Positions 1 to 14,100 of a stretch of 64,000 nucleotides of DNA are shown here, piece after piece. A program made the translations under genes and the position numbers. Source of the stretch: Tetracentron sinense (Eukaryota; Streptophyta; Magnoliopsida; Trochodendrales; Trochodendraceae); assembly GCA_015143295.1 (NCBI GenBank), contig CM026564.1:13504416-13568415 (forward strand). Direction: 5' to 3'. The notes beneath the pieces are model-generated. The model saw nothing but the letters and a program-made list of their open reading frames with translations, made no database searches and was not told the origin of the DNA. Position 1 is the first letter of the stretch. The number at the start of each line of letters is the position of its first letter.

Positions 1-1981
1 GTTCCTACATTATTTGAAGGCTCTTTGTCACGAGGCAGAGGTAGTGGTTCCCTGGTGTGCACTTCACCACCATGATTGGAAGTCAAATACTCCCCTAGAT
101 AGCCCTCTTGGACTAGCCTCTCCAAATATTCTCGCAAGATCCGACAACGATTGGTGAGATGACCATGACACTTATGATAATGACGGTACTCGTGCCCGTG
201 GTCCCGATGTGACATCAGGAACAACTTGTGCAGGCCACTTGAAGAAAGGTTTGTCCTCCATCGATCTCATAATCGTCATCGGGCTGACCGTAAAATTGAT
301 TTGATTAGTCTAGGCTAGGAAAAGACACCTCTCTGTTGTCTGGTTGCCCCGCTCCTTAGGGCCTTGATCTTGTCTGGGCTGCTCCTGGATAGGCTGATAA
401 GGACGCCTATCCCACTGCTGATTTACTTGAACGGGCACTTGTCCGTTCTGCTCTGATGCTGGTTGTAATTTTGATATACTTCATACAGCGCCGATCCGGC
501 TGATCCCGTTGCCCCACATATACCAGTCTCTCTTGTGGTGCTCTCCGGGGTGAATCCTCGCTGCTAGAGGATTCATACCTCGGTCTCTTCCCTTTCTCCG
601 ATGATGATGCTCTGCGAGCTCTCCGCATAGACTCCACTTCTCTTCCTTTTGGCCGCGGTATGACTGCAATGTCGTCTTTATATCTCCCGTATTTGGCAAC
701 ACGAACTATCAGCTCCTCCATCTTGGTGGGGTAGTCAAGAGTTAGAGAATTGTACAGATTTGAGCGCTTTGGCAAGACATTCTTGAAGGCGGCTATGCAG
801 CTTTCATCCATAATCTTGTCGATATATGAAGATTCATCGGTGAATCACTGAGTAAAGTCCCTCAAAGACTCTGTTGGTTTCATCTTTAAAGAGAAGAGAG
901 AATTTGCACCTGCTTTTTTCTTTTTATTCATAATATACTAGTCAATAAAAACTGACATGAGTTCTGCCATGCTCTTGATTGAGCCGGAGGGCAGATTGCG
1001 AAATCATCTTGCTACTACTTCAGTTAAGCTACTCAGGAATGCCTTACACAGAAGATTATCGTCAGGATTGCGAACGGCCATCGCGTTTTTGAAGTCGGTC
1101 AGGTGATCGATGGGATCCTTCCTCCCATCAAACATGACGAAGTTCGGCACCATGAACCTCGAGGGAGTATATGACTCGATAATCTCTTTGGAGAAGGGAG
1201 AGGTTTCCTCTTTGTCCTGATACTTCTGAGCATATGAATCAGAAGTAACTCCGCTTGCTGAGCTCTTGACACAGGCATTGATAAGGGTCTCCACATCCTT
1301 GATCGTTAGCCCTGTCCTTTGGTCTCCACCTCGAACTGGATCGATCGGCTCCTGAATATTGCGGACCTGTGGCTCCTCATAGGGGCGATAGGCATCTCTT
1401 GGGTCACTATGAACCTGATGCTCCCGCAACTCAGCTCGAGCATAAGCATCTCAGTGATCATCATGAACATATTCCCTATCCTGAGGCTCAAAATGGGCAT
1501 GATCTCGTTGTTCAACAGGAGCGTGCTGAACAAGAGGAGAGCGAGGATGAACGGCCTCTACAGGAGAGTTAATCAGCACAAACCTAGTGTCACGGTTCTC
1601 TAGAAGTGGCGAAGAAGATGGGAAGAGTTGTTGCCTCACTGCGGATCTCTTAGACGGCTCAACATTGTTTCCAGCCGGCTGTGCTCAAAATCATCAAATC
1701 TCTCTTGCAGCGATTGCTGCTGGCTGGCGATGCGGTCTAGAATGGCCTGCTGCCATTGCAACAACAGCAAGATAGGGTCAGAGAGTGGCACAAAGCTTTC
1801 AGGCTGCCCAGACTGCTCAGAAGATTGCCTAACTCCTGGGTTTGAGGTTGGCATGATGATAGTCTCAGAAGAAATGGGCTCAACCACTGTCATAGGGGTC
1901 CGATCAGTCATGATAATTGAGATGGGTAAGATGAGCGAAAAGGGAGGTTCGATTACTTTTTCACAGACGTGAAAAAATAAT
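1..1981 (-). pseudogene. Degenerate Gag of a Tat-type Ty3/Gypsy retrotransposon (continues beyond the window)
   Basis: Gag packages retrotransposon RNA. On the minus strand three blocks line up in Gag order. An N-terminal block (1,911-1,636) is rich in Gln and Ser. The retrotransposon-gag domain (1,429-1,004) contains FDGRKDPIDHLTDFK, then ends near VVAR. A C-terminal block (811-407) contains KRSNLYNSLT and PTKMEELI. Further down (about 200-60) a Cys/His stretch, YHKCHGHLTNRC, is followed by REYLERLVQEGYLGEYL, as in Tat-type Gag just before protease. Stops and shifts separate the blocks, so the frame is dead. Protease and polymerase would lie left of position 1. The family call rests on remembered Tat Gag motifs; orientation and degeneration are read directly. 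Confidence 0.75.
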
Positions 1982-2002
1982 TCCCACAGACGGTGCCAAT
2001 TT

Positions 2003-2666
2003 TGAAGGGGAAATTTTCAGGACTCACCACGTGTCAGTAACTGCTACAGAAGCTCTGGTTTACTGGTAGAAGGTTGAAGGTGGAGGGTTTGAATCTTGTC
2101 CTGCACTCCGATGATAAAGTATGTATAGAAGATGATGAATAGTAAGAACACTGAGAGCAAGAGAGAAAAGATACAAAGTTCTTGGTTAAGTTCTCTTATG
2201 ATTTTTGGATTCGATATCTCTTTCACTAAGTCTCTGGGGGTATTTATAGGTTAAGCCCAGGACGCCCAAGGATGACCATAGATGCCCATACCACGTGCTC
2301 TATACTCATTACCAAATATGTTTGACAGATTTGGAGCTTACGTGTCACATGTGGGAGCCTACTATTAGTTGAGTCGGTCTGTTTTGACAGCACGTAGAAA
2401 TGACCAGCATTAAATACCAAGACAGTACTTTTCACCTACTGTCAGAGTAGAATGATCGCCTCCTGATCACTTCCTCCTGCGAGTCGGTCTCGTTGTTGTA
2501 ATGAGGACGATACCGCTGTCTTAAGGACTACGAGTTCATTGTCTACGTTTCCGTTGTGGGGAGCACAACGGATCCGTTGTCATACGCACAACGAATTCGT
2601 ACTCAAAAACACATATGAACTCATATCCACCGTTATAATACCAAAAACATGCTCGTTGTCACAACA
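2003..2666 (-). repeat. Probable 5' LTR and primer-binding site of the Tat-type Gypsy element
   Basis: Just inside the Gag side (about 1,983-2,000) the minus strand reads TGGCACCGTCTGTGGGAA, the form of primer-binding site seen next to the 5' LTR of Tat-type elements. The LTR must start beside it; a TG lies at 2,003. The outer end is placed at ...cacaaca (2,666) because it gives a TG...CA boundary. That end is uncertain, since the partner LTR lies outside the window and no target duplication can be tested. The LTR holds short inverted motifs around 2,548-2,600 (cgttgtg/cacaacg). Confidence 0.5.
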
Positions 2667-3912
2667 CTTAATCATTTTTACGAATTTTATCCTTTACAAT
2701 CTTATTTGTTGTGATTACAAATTTGAATGATGAATGATTTTATTAATTCTTATAGTTTAGAAAGTATAAAAAATATATTTGCATCCATAAGTAATTTCAA
2801 GACTATATATATATAGCAGCGCTCCGGAGGCTCTATCATAAATTAAAATTTGACCGCTCACTCCGCTTTGGTTACTTGGGTTAAATCCCTTCAACCATAG
2901 TTAAAAGGAAATGTGTCGGCATGGCATAACATAAATAACCGGAGAGAATCTTGAGTGAGCAAAAAATAAAAAATACTCCTGCAGTTGCAGAAACCATCTG
3001 ACGAAGATTGTGTTGTAAATTTAAAGCAACATATATATATATAGATAGATAGAGAGAGAGAGAGACGTTTCAGCTATTAATACCTCCATAAGTCCTCTCT
3101 CATCTCTGCATCGCCATAACTTCATTTAATTGCCCCAGAATTCTGTATCGCTCGAGTTTTGCCCTTGTTCCTTGATTCCGATCGAAGATAGGTGGATTCC
3201 GGTGCCTTTGAATCTGTCCGAAGAAAGTGAAATCTGGCAAATTTGTTGGTTGGATCGTGTCGGTGTATGCTCGGTTGAGAGATTGATTTGAGTAATTTCG
3301 GTGTTTGAATTTGATTGATTGGATGCCATTTTGGTGCTCTGGCTGTCTAAATCTGACCAGTAACGCTCAAGTTTGATTCTGGAGTAGCAAGATCTGGGCT
3401 AGCCTATATATCTGTTATTGTTTGGCCTGGAGAAAGATCCTGGGATTCTCTGATCATTCATGGCCCATATATTTTTTAGCAAGATCTGGTTGAGTTCTCA
3501 CGATTTCTAACTGAAATGTGGGTATGTTACGTTTTTTCTTCTTCAATTGTTTGGTGACTAGAAATTGGTTTCGAGTTCAAGAACAAGTTTAGTACGTCAA
3601 TGGAAAAATCTCTGATTTATTGGCAGCTGTACTTCTAATTTAGCATTAAGTTTTGTTTGTTGTTTTTCCTATTTTTACATTTTTACTTGTATTAGAATAT
3701 GATTTTCAAATTGTTGGCAATTTGAACTTCTCACATGTGGATTCTGTTTGGTGGTTTTCCCTTATCTTGGAATTTAAATAATTCTCCAATCACTTGTACC
3801 AGATGTCTTGAGGACGGGCACTTTTGATGCTGCCACTGCTTCAATTTGTGCATAGTAGATTCATTTTGTAATCTAGTGACAGCTTCGTGGAGAGCCAGCG
3901 AAGAACGGGGTG
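2667..3912 (+). promoter_or_regulatory. Promoter and probable 5' UTR (with 5' UTR intron) of the transporter gene
   Basis: No protein-coding signal is seen here. An AT run followed by a GATA/GA microsatellite (about 3,030-3,065) lies just upstream of a stretch that reads like a leader. A strong donor (G|GTATGT, intron starting 3,522) and an acceptor (GACAG, exon starting 3,883) would make one 5' UTR intron of about 360 bp ending 30 nt before the start codon. There is an in-frame stop at 3,877-3,879 and no upstream ATG in the coding frame. The transcription start cannot be fixed without RNA data. The intron is inference from splice-site quality. Confidence 0.4.
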
Positions 3913-4065
3913 ATGGAATGTAGTGTTTGCCACTCCAAATTGGTTTCCCCAACTACCAAAACCGTGTCAAGGGCATATGACAGGCATAGGAGCAAGATAT
4001 CGTCGAAGTACCGGGCCCTCAATGTCCTTTTGGTTGTTGGCGATTGCATCTTGGTTGGTCTACAG
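3913..4065 (+). CDS. Transporter exon 1 (residues 1-51)
   Basis: This exon starts at ATG 3,913 ([10 protein letters not shown]) and ends LVGLQ before donor GTGATT. The preceding codons read Ala-Lys-Asn-Gly-Val. Arabidopsis relatives, as I remember them, begin Met-Lys-Asn-Gly there, so the equivalent Met seems lost and ATG 3,913 is the first usable start. It encodes the cytosolic tail and the first half of membrane segment 1. Confidence 0.88.
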
Positions 4066-7000
4066 GTGATTGACATTATATTATCTATTCTTGTTCATGG
4101 ATCCAGTTTCTGTGTAAAAGATAATGGAGGGAAACAATGACATACACGAATTCTTCTTATGCTAGTTTAGCCATCTGTTTAGGAGAAACCATAGTCTTAA
4201 AACTCAGTCTAAGGACTCAACTTGCTCGGTTCCTCAGTTTAACTATACTTGGATGACTTTTAGAACTGATTCTGGTCACTAAAGAGATTGCCCCTTATTT
4301 TGCACTTGAACGTCTTAGCTTACCTTGTCCAATTCCACTTGCCTTGTTCGTCAGCCAGATTGATTTTGGAAAGTTAGGAGCCACATTACGAATCTCAATT
4401 AATGCAGAAGCATAGGATATTTCTCATATATGTATCATGCTCAATAAGTAGAAAGTTTTTATCTACATTTTCAAACTATGTGATTATTTTTTTGTGCAGC
4501 CGATTTTGGTTTTTATGTCTAAGGTGGATGGGAATTTCAAGTTCAGTCCTATTAGCGTTAATTTTTTGACAGAGGTTGCAAAGGTTATCTTTGCAACTGT
4601 TATGCTCATTTTCCAGGTACTTCTAACATTTTCTTTATTTTGATGGGTAACGAAAATTGTATTAAGATTTAAGATTCTTACAGTTATTAGGGGCCTCACC
4701 TTGTTATGATTTTGGTCAATTCTGCAGGCTAGGCATCAGAAGGTTGGAGAGAAACCTCTTCTCTCTGTTTCCACATTTGTGCAGGTAAAAGTTACTGATA
4801 ATGGGTGCAGTAGGATTTTTCTACTACCGTAAAATAATTTAGCACATTCTTAATGTGTGCATATGATTTTTCTTACATGGTAAAATTATGTAGCACATTC
4901 TTGATGTTATATCATAAGTTAGGTCCTTTATTTTTTTCGTCATTATGTCGTTGTATACGATTGGGATAAATATAGGTTTCAAACCCATCCAGAGGAAACA
5001 CCTTTCTTCTGAACATTTGGATTTTCTCTACCTCTGGCTTGCTAGATAGTTGCATAATCTTGGAAATCTCTCCAATAAAGATTCATTCGCATCATATCTT
5101 ATTTAATCGGTCATTATTAAGATCTCAAAAGGGGAATGAACTAGATGGAGGTAGAAACCTCTCCAATAGAGATTCATTCTCATCATATCTTATTTAATCT
5201 GTCAATAATAAGTTCTCAAAATGGGGATGGACTAGATGGAGGTAGAGGCCATCATGGCCTAAAGAAGGACCGACATTAGGGATATTATGAAGATATTGTG
5301 TAGTTTGTAAAATCATACGCTTAAGTTGCTAATAATAAAGCTGATTTTGTTGTGGAAAGTGCATTTGGTCTTTTGTTTGTTAGGAATGATATTTCCTTGT
5401 TTCTTCGTTATATTCTTACCACCCTGTAGCCTATAGGAACTGCGAGATCACCCCAAGGACGCCTTCGACATCCATGGGTCATGTACCGACCGTAGAACCC
5501 TACTCAATAAATGGAACACTTTAGCTGTCCACTCTTAGGTTGGGTAGTAAGGGTCTCCTCCCTCCCCAAATCAGTTTCATTAAGTAACCTGGTCGATTGA
5601 AATTTGGATCAATAGTGGGATCAGAAACGATTGGACCATATCTGCATTGGTTTTTACCTCCTTGCAGAATGGTAGTAATGGGAATCCTAATTCCTAGGAA
5701 CTAGAATGGGGGAAAGAAGAGCTCCCCTCTTCCGCTCGATCGAATTTGTTCTCCCTTTAGCTAGGACTCGAACCCGGAACTATTCAGATGGAGTAGATAA
5801 TTTCCTTGTTGAAATAGGGAAAAAATCCATCCCCAAACTTCTAAGTTTATTTATAAAAGTTAAAAGAATATCTATCTGATTTTGACTCATTATCAATAAG
5901 AAATACACTGATTAGATATGGCATGCTTACTCTTTTCCTTTTAGTGGATTTCATTTACACTATCTTCATAACATTCCATTTCAGTAGATTTCTTATACAC
6001 TATCCTCATAACATTCCTGGCCTATCACTTCCTATTAAAATTTGTCTACAACCTTTACAACTTAGCAAGCTTCTTCTACTTTGAGCTAGAAATTTTCATA
6101 TTGCTTCTCCTTAATCCTAGGAGTTTAGGACCTTGCTCTCAATATGAAATTCTCCTCATGTGGACTTCGTAAGTGTAAAAGACAGTAAAGACTTGTTATG
6201 TTGTGCTAGTATGATATGATGATCATCACTAAGGATTGACCACATGAGACTGGTATCTCAGTAAATGTTCAATTTAAAACCATTTCTCAAGCACCTTTGA
6301 AAAATGATGTAGTTCAAAATATCAATATCGAAGGGCGAGATCGAATCACAACCAATTGCGATTGAATTCAAGGAGTTCAATCGCACCCATAGGCCAACAC
6401 GTGTCCCTCTTAACCTTTATTAACTATGGTTAAGATCACTAACACTTGGGGTTCAATAGTATAATTTTAGTTTTTAACAAGAAATATTAATCCTAAGGGT
6501 TAAAAATTCTTAACTTGAGTTAAATATTTTTTAATTTTTTTTTTTGTAAAAATCAAGATTATATTGCTGAACCCCAAGGGTTAGTAAAACAATTAATAGG
6601 GGTTAAAAGAGACACATGGTCTGTCGGTGCGATTGAACTCTCCTTGGGTTCAATCACAATTGGATGTGATTCGATCTCTTGAAGGGCGTATCAGTTAGGC
6701 AATTTTAGGATACGTATTGCAAATATAAGTAGATATGCTGGAAAAAATTAAGATACATAAAGAAATGCGTGGATACACAAAGTAAAACTTGGACACCTTG
6801 TATAAAATTTCTTTTAATGCAAATATAAGCTAAAAATAAACTAAATAAAACCCATTAACTGCATCTATAACCATATATATGAGAGTTAAGAATTTTGTAA
6901 GTTAAAGAGGCGAGCATGTTGATTAACAGGGTATGAAAACAACGCCAGTCACATAGCCAAATATAGGTAATACAATCTAAATATGAAAACCTTATATTCA

Positions 7001-10000
7001 ATGAAATTTATAAGAAATTACTAACATTACAATCTTAAAGTAAATGACATAAATGATACAACCTCAAAACCACATTGAATAACGTGTCAGCTCGAACATC
7101 GTGGGCTCAAGAAATGACTAGAGCAGTATATGATAAGTGTGTCAACATGATTACAATACTATGTCCAACTTATGCAAATGTAGTATGTGGTCTGGTACAT
7201 CTATATGTTCGTCTGGTATTGACTGATATCTGGAGCATGCACTTTCTCTATCAGGTGTAAACATGTGAACTGTGGATATGTCCATAACTTCCATTTGATG
7301 CCTAGGATTGAGCATCATGTTTATAAGCTCCAGATTAGTGGGATTGAGCATTATGAAATAACCATATGAAGATGAAGATGCACTTTTATGTCTATAGTCA
7401 CTACCACGATTATGCTCATTAATACCGACTATCTACATCCTATGTATAATGTCATCCATGTCTCGTGGTTTCCTATAGTCATCCACGTGAGCATGAACTC
7501 TATGGTGCTGTCCAGCTTGTTGCCCACCACCACACTGTAATCACTCGTACGTTTGACTTCCATGACCATGAGAGGGCATATGCGCACCATGACTGGTGTC
7601 CTAAGTGGCATGGTCAAAGTTCTGTTCCTTTATAAATGGCATACCATGCCTCCTATTCATGATATGTGTTGCCCAAGTATTGACCCTAGAGGGGGGGGGG
7701 GGGGGGGAATAGGGTCTTGTCAAACTAAAATTCTATCTTAGTTACTTATGCGAAATTTTTAAACTTAGTTAACTAAACAATAGATGAGATGCAATCAGTT
7801 CTAAAAATTCAACTAAAAAGAAAAGGAGAAGAGTAAAGGAATCAAACACCGAGAGTTGTTATCGAGGTTCTGCACTCCCGCCTACTCCCTGCCTTAAGCT
7901 CTCCTGGCTTCAAGGGTTGTACTATGATACAATCTTTGTCAAGTGAAGATCAAACCCTTACAATCTCTGTTCCGGGTCGAGATTACACCTTCAAAGCAAG
8001 AGAACAGTCCTCTCCTTGCTTCACAAAGCCTTCGGTTTCAATACACCCGAATCACAGATTACAGAGTGTTGAAATGATTGATCTTGAATCATACACAAGT
8101 TCCTTAATGAACTGGATAAGAATGAATATCAAACTTCTAACTAAGCTAGATAAGAGAGAATAACAATCTATAAAAATCTCTCAAGGGTAGGAGTTGAATA
8201 GCTCAGTAGCAGAAATTTGGGAAAAACTGAATTTTTACTGAGTATGAGATTGATTACAATGAATGAGAGTTAATGATTCAATCAAGATAGTAGTTGTTCA
8301 TAAATGATCTCTATTTATACCCCAAGGAAAAATATGGCCGTTGGAGGATCATTAAATGCACAAATGCCCGTTGAAAAATAGCTGTTGCAGAGCATTTAAT
8401 GTGCGTCCCGCGTCATTCGGTTGTCCGAATGGTGACGAAAAAGTAGTCCCTTTTATTGGGTCATCCGTATGATCCATTGGGTTGTCTGAGTCAAATGGCA
8501 TTAACCAACTTAATTTCGGTTTTTGCCATTCGGTCGTCCGAATGGATCATTCGGTCGTCTGCATGGATGAATGTTAAGAAACAATAGCTTACTATGTTTA
8601 GACAGAGATTTTTATCTCTGCATTTGGTCGTCCGAATGACCCATTCGGAAGACCGAATGGCCAAATTCACCTGAAACACTGTTTTTCAATTCTTTAACTG
8701 TTTGGGATGACTCCATGGGCCTTCTTCCTTACTTTAACAAAGATGATTACCATATTTTTAGGTCCTTAGAAAGATTTTCAACATAGTCTAAAGGTACCTA
8801 AGGTCAATCCAGGTTTTGTGAGCTTTTCAACATCCAACCTTTGAGGACTTCTTATAAGGGTCCTAAAATAAATCAGAATGGTCTTCTTTGAAAGTCTTCA
8901 TCTTTGACCTTGGATCTTCCATAATCTTCAAGTAGATTACTTCTTCTCTTAGATTTTGGATGCTTTGTGCTTTATCATTGATTTGATTGATTATTTTCAT
9001 GCTGACTTTCTTGATTAATTGGCTAATGCTCTTATATCCTGTTTTTCATAAACTCTCAAGAGAGATATTAGTAATACAAATATCATTTCATTATTTGAGT
9101 TATCATCAAAATTATTAGGGGTACACAAGGTTGTATCCTTGAGGCTAACAATATGCCTGTGGCTACTCATGCGACTGCCCCCAACATACCTTCCATTTAT
9201 CACCATCATCGTCGTCATAATACATGGATCTTGTAGATTATCCATAGACTTAATCCATTTCATTTTTTAACCCTAAATTCAAGGTATTTTTTGAAAAAAT
9301 AAAGACTAGTGTTTTCAAAATTTCAAAAAAAGTGTAAAAAATCGTGAATTTCTCATCAAAAACGGTTTTTTGTTCTATGGGTTTTGCATCAAATCAATAG
9401 ATCTACTTATTTGGGGTTGATTACAACCTACTTCCATCAATTTAAGCAAATAAAATGAAGAAATAATATAAAATTTAGTATACATTCCTTTTTTTTTTAA
9501 TTGGAGAAACTTTTGAATCCAAAATCAAACGCTTGGATATTTGTTTTTGAACCTAAAATCAGAAACGGAATTGTTGTTTTAGGCCTAAAAATCTATCAAT
9601 GAAAGAAAAATAGGGTTACAGGGGTTCTAGGGATGTTTTCCAGCACCCAAAATGAGCCCTGATTCGAATTTTCAAGTTTTCCTAATGTATCAAACGTATT
9701 GACTTATACGGTTATGTTACTTAACAGGATTAGTCGATATGGTATTTTTTTCTTCAAAAAGGGTAAAACTACATAGAATCGAGATGTATTGAGTACATAT
9801 CGAAGTATCTTACCGATACAGCGGAAAAATATGAGTATACGTTCAGATGTATCCGGTACGTATCGAATCGATACGGTTGGCACACACCGATTATTTTGAT
9901 CCTTGCCTATATGTTATTTCTAGGATCCTCTTGTGAGTTTGTGATTTGATGTTTCAATCATGTTCCTAGTTTTTATAATAGAACAATTCCTACCTGAGTT

Positions 10001-11106
10001 TTCTGACACATCAGAGGCCTTAATGAGTAGGTGATACCTGCATCTCTTCCAGGTTTCTCTGCTTCAGGATCTTGCTCACCACCTTCTTTATTGACTCCTA
10101 ATTGTTCTTGATAGGAGAAGGTCCCATAGGCATATCACATGTGTTTTCATTCGATATTCCTGCCTTGAATTTATAATTTTACTGGAATTGATAGAATGTT
10201 TTCAAAACACCTAAGCTGAGCCCAGGTGCTAGACCATGCTGCTTGTATAGGTAGTTTGTGGTGATTACGTTAGCCCATGATAAAGCTTGTTACATTTATT
10301 TTTAAAAGGAAAATGAAATTTTGAGATTCTATTTTTGAGCAATAAAAGCATTAAACTAAATGCTAATTTATTCATTCCTGATAAGTAAAAGCAGTGAGTT
10401 CAATTAACAAACCCAATCACCCAAGTTATAACTCCAAAACTGGTAAGGCAGTAAACTCTATGAGAATTCATAAAAATTAAAATAGATGATGGTAGTGCTT
10501 GTGCATATGACTTGTTGTCCTTTGAGCCCAGTTATTAATCTCTCCTCTTCGGTAAAAAGAAGAAATAAAGAGAACACTTATATTGTGCCGTTGATTGTTG
10601 AATTAGATCTGATCATATATGAATGGGAAAGAGTAAGTCTTCTAAGAATTCAGATTTTTTCTATTACGTTTTACATAAACTAAAGGTATAAAATATTTAA
10701 ATGACATTATCAACCCTGGGTTCCAGGCCTGCACTCTGCTAATTTTCTCGGCTCTGCATGCACTTGATGGGCTAGGCAACCATCTTAAATACCAGGTGAG
10801 CGCCTAGCCTGGGGACACCCAGGCACCCTAAAAACCCTCTTATATAGGATTATAATATTTTATAATGTTGAAATTTTTCGTGGCTGTTCATGATTATATT
10901 ATATGAAACTTTTAAGTAACTCCATTTAAGTTTGGATACTCAGTGGGCATTGGATAGTGGTTATGTCATATGTGCTTGTACCAGTCTGCTAGAAACTTGG
11001 TTCAGCTTTGGAATATTTTTACTTCCCACTTTTCTGCTTGCACTGATATGGTGACTTGAAGCCTATTGAAATTGCCATTATTCTAAAGTTTTGTTATTTC
11101 ATCTAT

Positions 11107-11160
<54 letters not shown>

Positions 11161-14100
11161 TTTTTTTTTACTTCCCACTTTTCTGCTTGCTAGAAACTTG
11201 TTATTGCTTGCACTAACAAGTCTCTGTTTTCTTGCAGGCAGCTCGCAATAACGTGCTTCTTGCTGTTCCAGCTCTTCTATATGCTATCAATAACTATCTA
11301 AAGTTCACCATGCAGGTACAAGCCTTGCTGTAGATTTTAAAAGCAGTTTTATTTACCATTTCCTTGCACTTCTTGAGAGCATTGGTACTACAATATATAT
11401 TCATACTGACTCATTAAGAAAGGTGATTCTGACTCATTAAGAAAGGTGATTCGAATCTTATAATGGTTTATCCTTTAGTGACTTCAATAAACCTCGATTA
11501 TGTTGAAGCTAGAATCCGTAATCGATATCTAGTGCTAAATATTGGGTCTCAAATCTAAATTATTGACTACCTAACTGTATGACTACTTTCTTTGTAGCTA
11601 TATTTTAATCCTGCGACTGTGAAGATGCTGAGCAACCTGAAGGTAATTTATCATACATGATTTTTTTTCTTTTGATGAGGATCTTTTTTTTTTTTTTTTC
11701 TTTTCTATGCTAAGTAATAACTAATAAGAATTTTTTTCAAGTAACCGAGACCCAAAAATTATACAAATGAGTCAACTATACAGTCAAACAAATACAGTTG
11801 CGAGTTATTGGGTGATCACCTTAGGAGAAAAAGCTGTCCAATTGGCCCCTTCAAAACTCTTGAATGGTGAACAGCAGAAGTAACTTTTGGGTAGAATCTA
11901 ATATCTCCTCTTCCACTGCGTCTTTGTTCTCAAAGGCGGCCCTTCCATGGATCTTGTAGATCATCGATAGACGTAACCCATTTCAATTTTCAACTCTAGA
12001 TTCAAGGTTTTGTTTTTGAAAAAAATGAAGATTGTAGGGTTTTCAGATTTAAAAAAAAAAAACAAAGTGAGATTTCTTTCGAAAAAGGTTTTTGATCCAT
12101 GAATTTTGCATGAAATCAATAGATCTATTCATTTTGGATTGATTATAACCTATTTGCATCAATTTAAACAACTAAAAACGAAAAAAAAAAACATATCTTC
12201 AAAATTTTAGAAAAGTCTTTTGAATTTGAAAGAAGTGCCTAGATCTTTGTTTTAGTAGAAAACTAGGGTTTGATACCTAGAATTTGTACAAGAGAAGAAT
12301 AGAAGAGAAAAGAAAAGAATGACATGAATAAGGTTTAGAATAATGTTTCTAAACCCTTTAGATCTCCTTGATCTCCTTTTATATCACTAATAAGATGAAA
12401 GGACATAAAAGCCCTAAATACATAAATGACAATAGCTAATACTGAAGTAAATAGACAGTAAGGAGGTAATTGGCTTATTGTGATGTCCCATTACAACATT
12501 CCCCCTCAAGCGGTACATAGATATTCAACATGCCAAGCTTGCCACTAAGCCCATGATGACGTATTGAAGCAACGATATTTGTAAGAACATTTGCTAGCTA
12601 ATCTCAGTTCCAACAAAGGCAAGAAAAATTGTCTCCAACGTTGCCTTCTCTCGTATAAAATGTCAGTCAACCTCAATATGCTTGGTCTTTTAATGTTGCA
12701 CTGGGTTAATGTGCTATACTAATAGCGTCTCTATTATCACAATAAAGAGTCATCTCGGATAGGTTAAGAAAACCTAGTTATGTCATCAAGGTCTTGATCC
12801 AAAATAACCCACAAGTTCTATGAGCCATGACCCTATATCCAGTTTTGGCGGTAGATCGGGCAACCATTAAGTGTTTCTTGCCTCTCCAAGTATGGAGTAA
12901 TATTCTAATGTAGATCGACGATCTGTAACACACCTAGCCCAATTTGAATTTGTGTATGTGTGGCCAGTGAAATATCACCGTCCATAATGTAGGTGCAGGA
13001 AGTTTGCGTGTACAGTATGCCACTATCTGCAAGTGTTCATTTCGTCTGAAAAATAACCCTCTACCAAGTGAGAATTTCAAGTCTCTTAATACTCTTTCTG
13101 CAGCCTCAAGGTGCATCGTCTTAAGTTTGTGCATGAATTGACTGATTACACACACGACATAGGCAATATTCAGACTAGTCAAGGATAAATAAATTAGCTC
13201 GCCAACAAGTTTTTGAAACACCCCAATGTCGTTGAGGATCTCTTCACTCTCATAACATTAGTTTCCATTGGTGTGGGTACTGGTTTCAAACTCGGGCTCT
13301 AGGGGACTGTTTAAAACTATAGATTTCCTTCTTCAGACGACACACTCTACCCTTCTGATCCTGAGCATCAAACCCTGGAGGTAAATCCATATCCATTTCT
13401 TCTTGGAGATCTCCATGAGTGAATGCATTCTTCATATCCAGTTAAAATGGTGGCCAAGAATGATTTGCTGTTACCAAAAGAAGAATCCTGGTTGTATCTG
13501 TCTTTGCCATGAGAGCAAATGTTTCTTGATACTCAATCTCAAAAGTTTTCATGAACCCCTTAGTCGCAAATCTTACTTTTTATTTGTCAACAGTACTATC
13601 TGCCTTGTATTTCACTCTATAAACCTACTTGCACGGGTTGCACCTAACTAGTTTCTTGTCCCTAGGAGCATTAACAAGGTCTTAGATATTATTTTTTGTG
13701 ATTGACTTCATTTTATCCCACATAGCTTTCTTCCACTTAGGGCACTACAATGCTGCAATGCATCTATTACATTAGATGAAATAAATACTGAAGACAAAGA
13801 TGAGATGAATACATGAAGTGATGGAGAACAAGAATCATATGAAACAAAGTTAAAGATATGTTGAAAAGTACAAGCACATTTCTCTTCGCGTAAGACAATG
13901 AGAACATCAAGATGAGGAGTAATGGGGTAAAGGTGAAGAATTACCTGGATTGAGAGGGTTGTCTAGTTGATGGAGGCTTCACTTTGGATCGTTTTGAATA
14001 TGTCTTCAACTCATTTTCCTTCTCTCCTTTTAAGAGAAGAAACTAACGGTAAAGAAGTACTATTACAATCAGCGAGAAACTAGAAGGGGTATATCCTCAT

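Noticed and set aside
3126-3329. 67-codon minus frame over the 5' UTR
   Set aside because: It is antisense to the probable leader, with no similarity recognised and no splice context.
3910-4140. Start at GTG 3,910 and continuation to 4,140
   Set aside because: GTG is not needed when ATG follows at 3,913, and the frame after 4,065 is intron.
5740-5790. Possible tRNA gene (ggactcgaacccgg)
   Set aside because: Only a B-box-like string is present. No cloverleaf could be formed around it.
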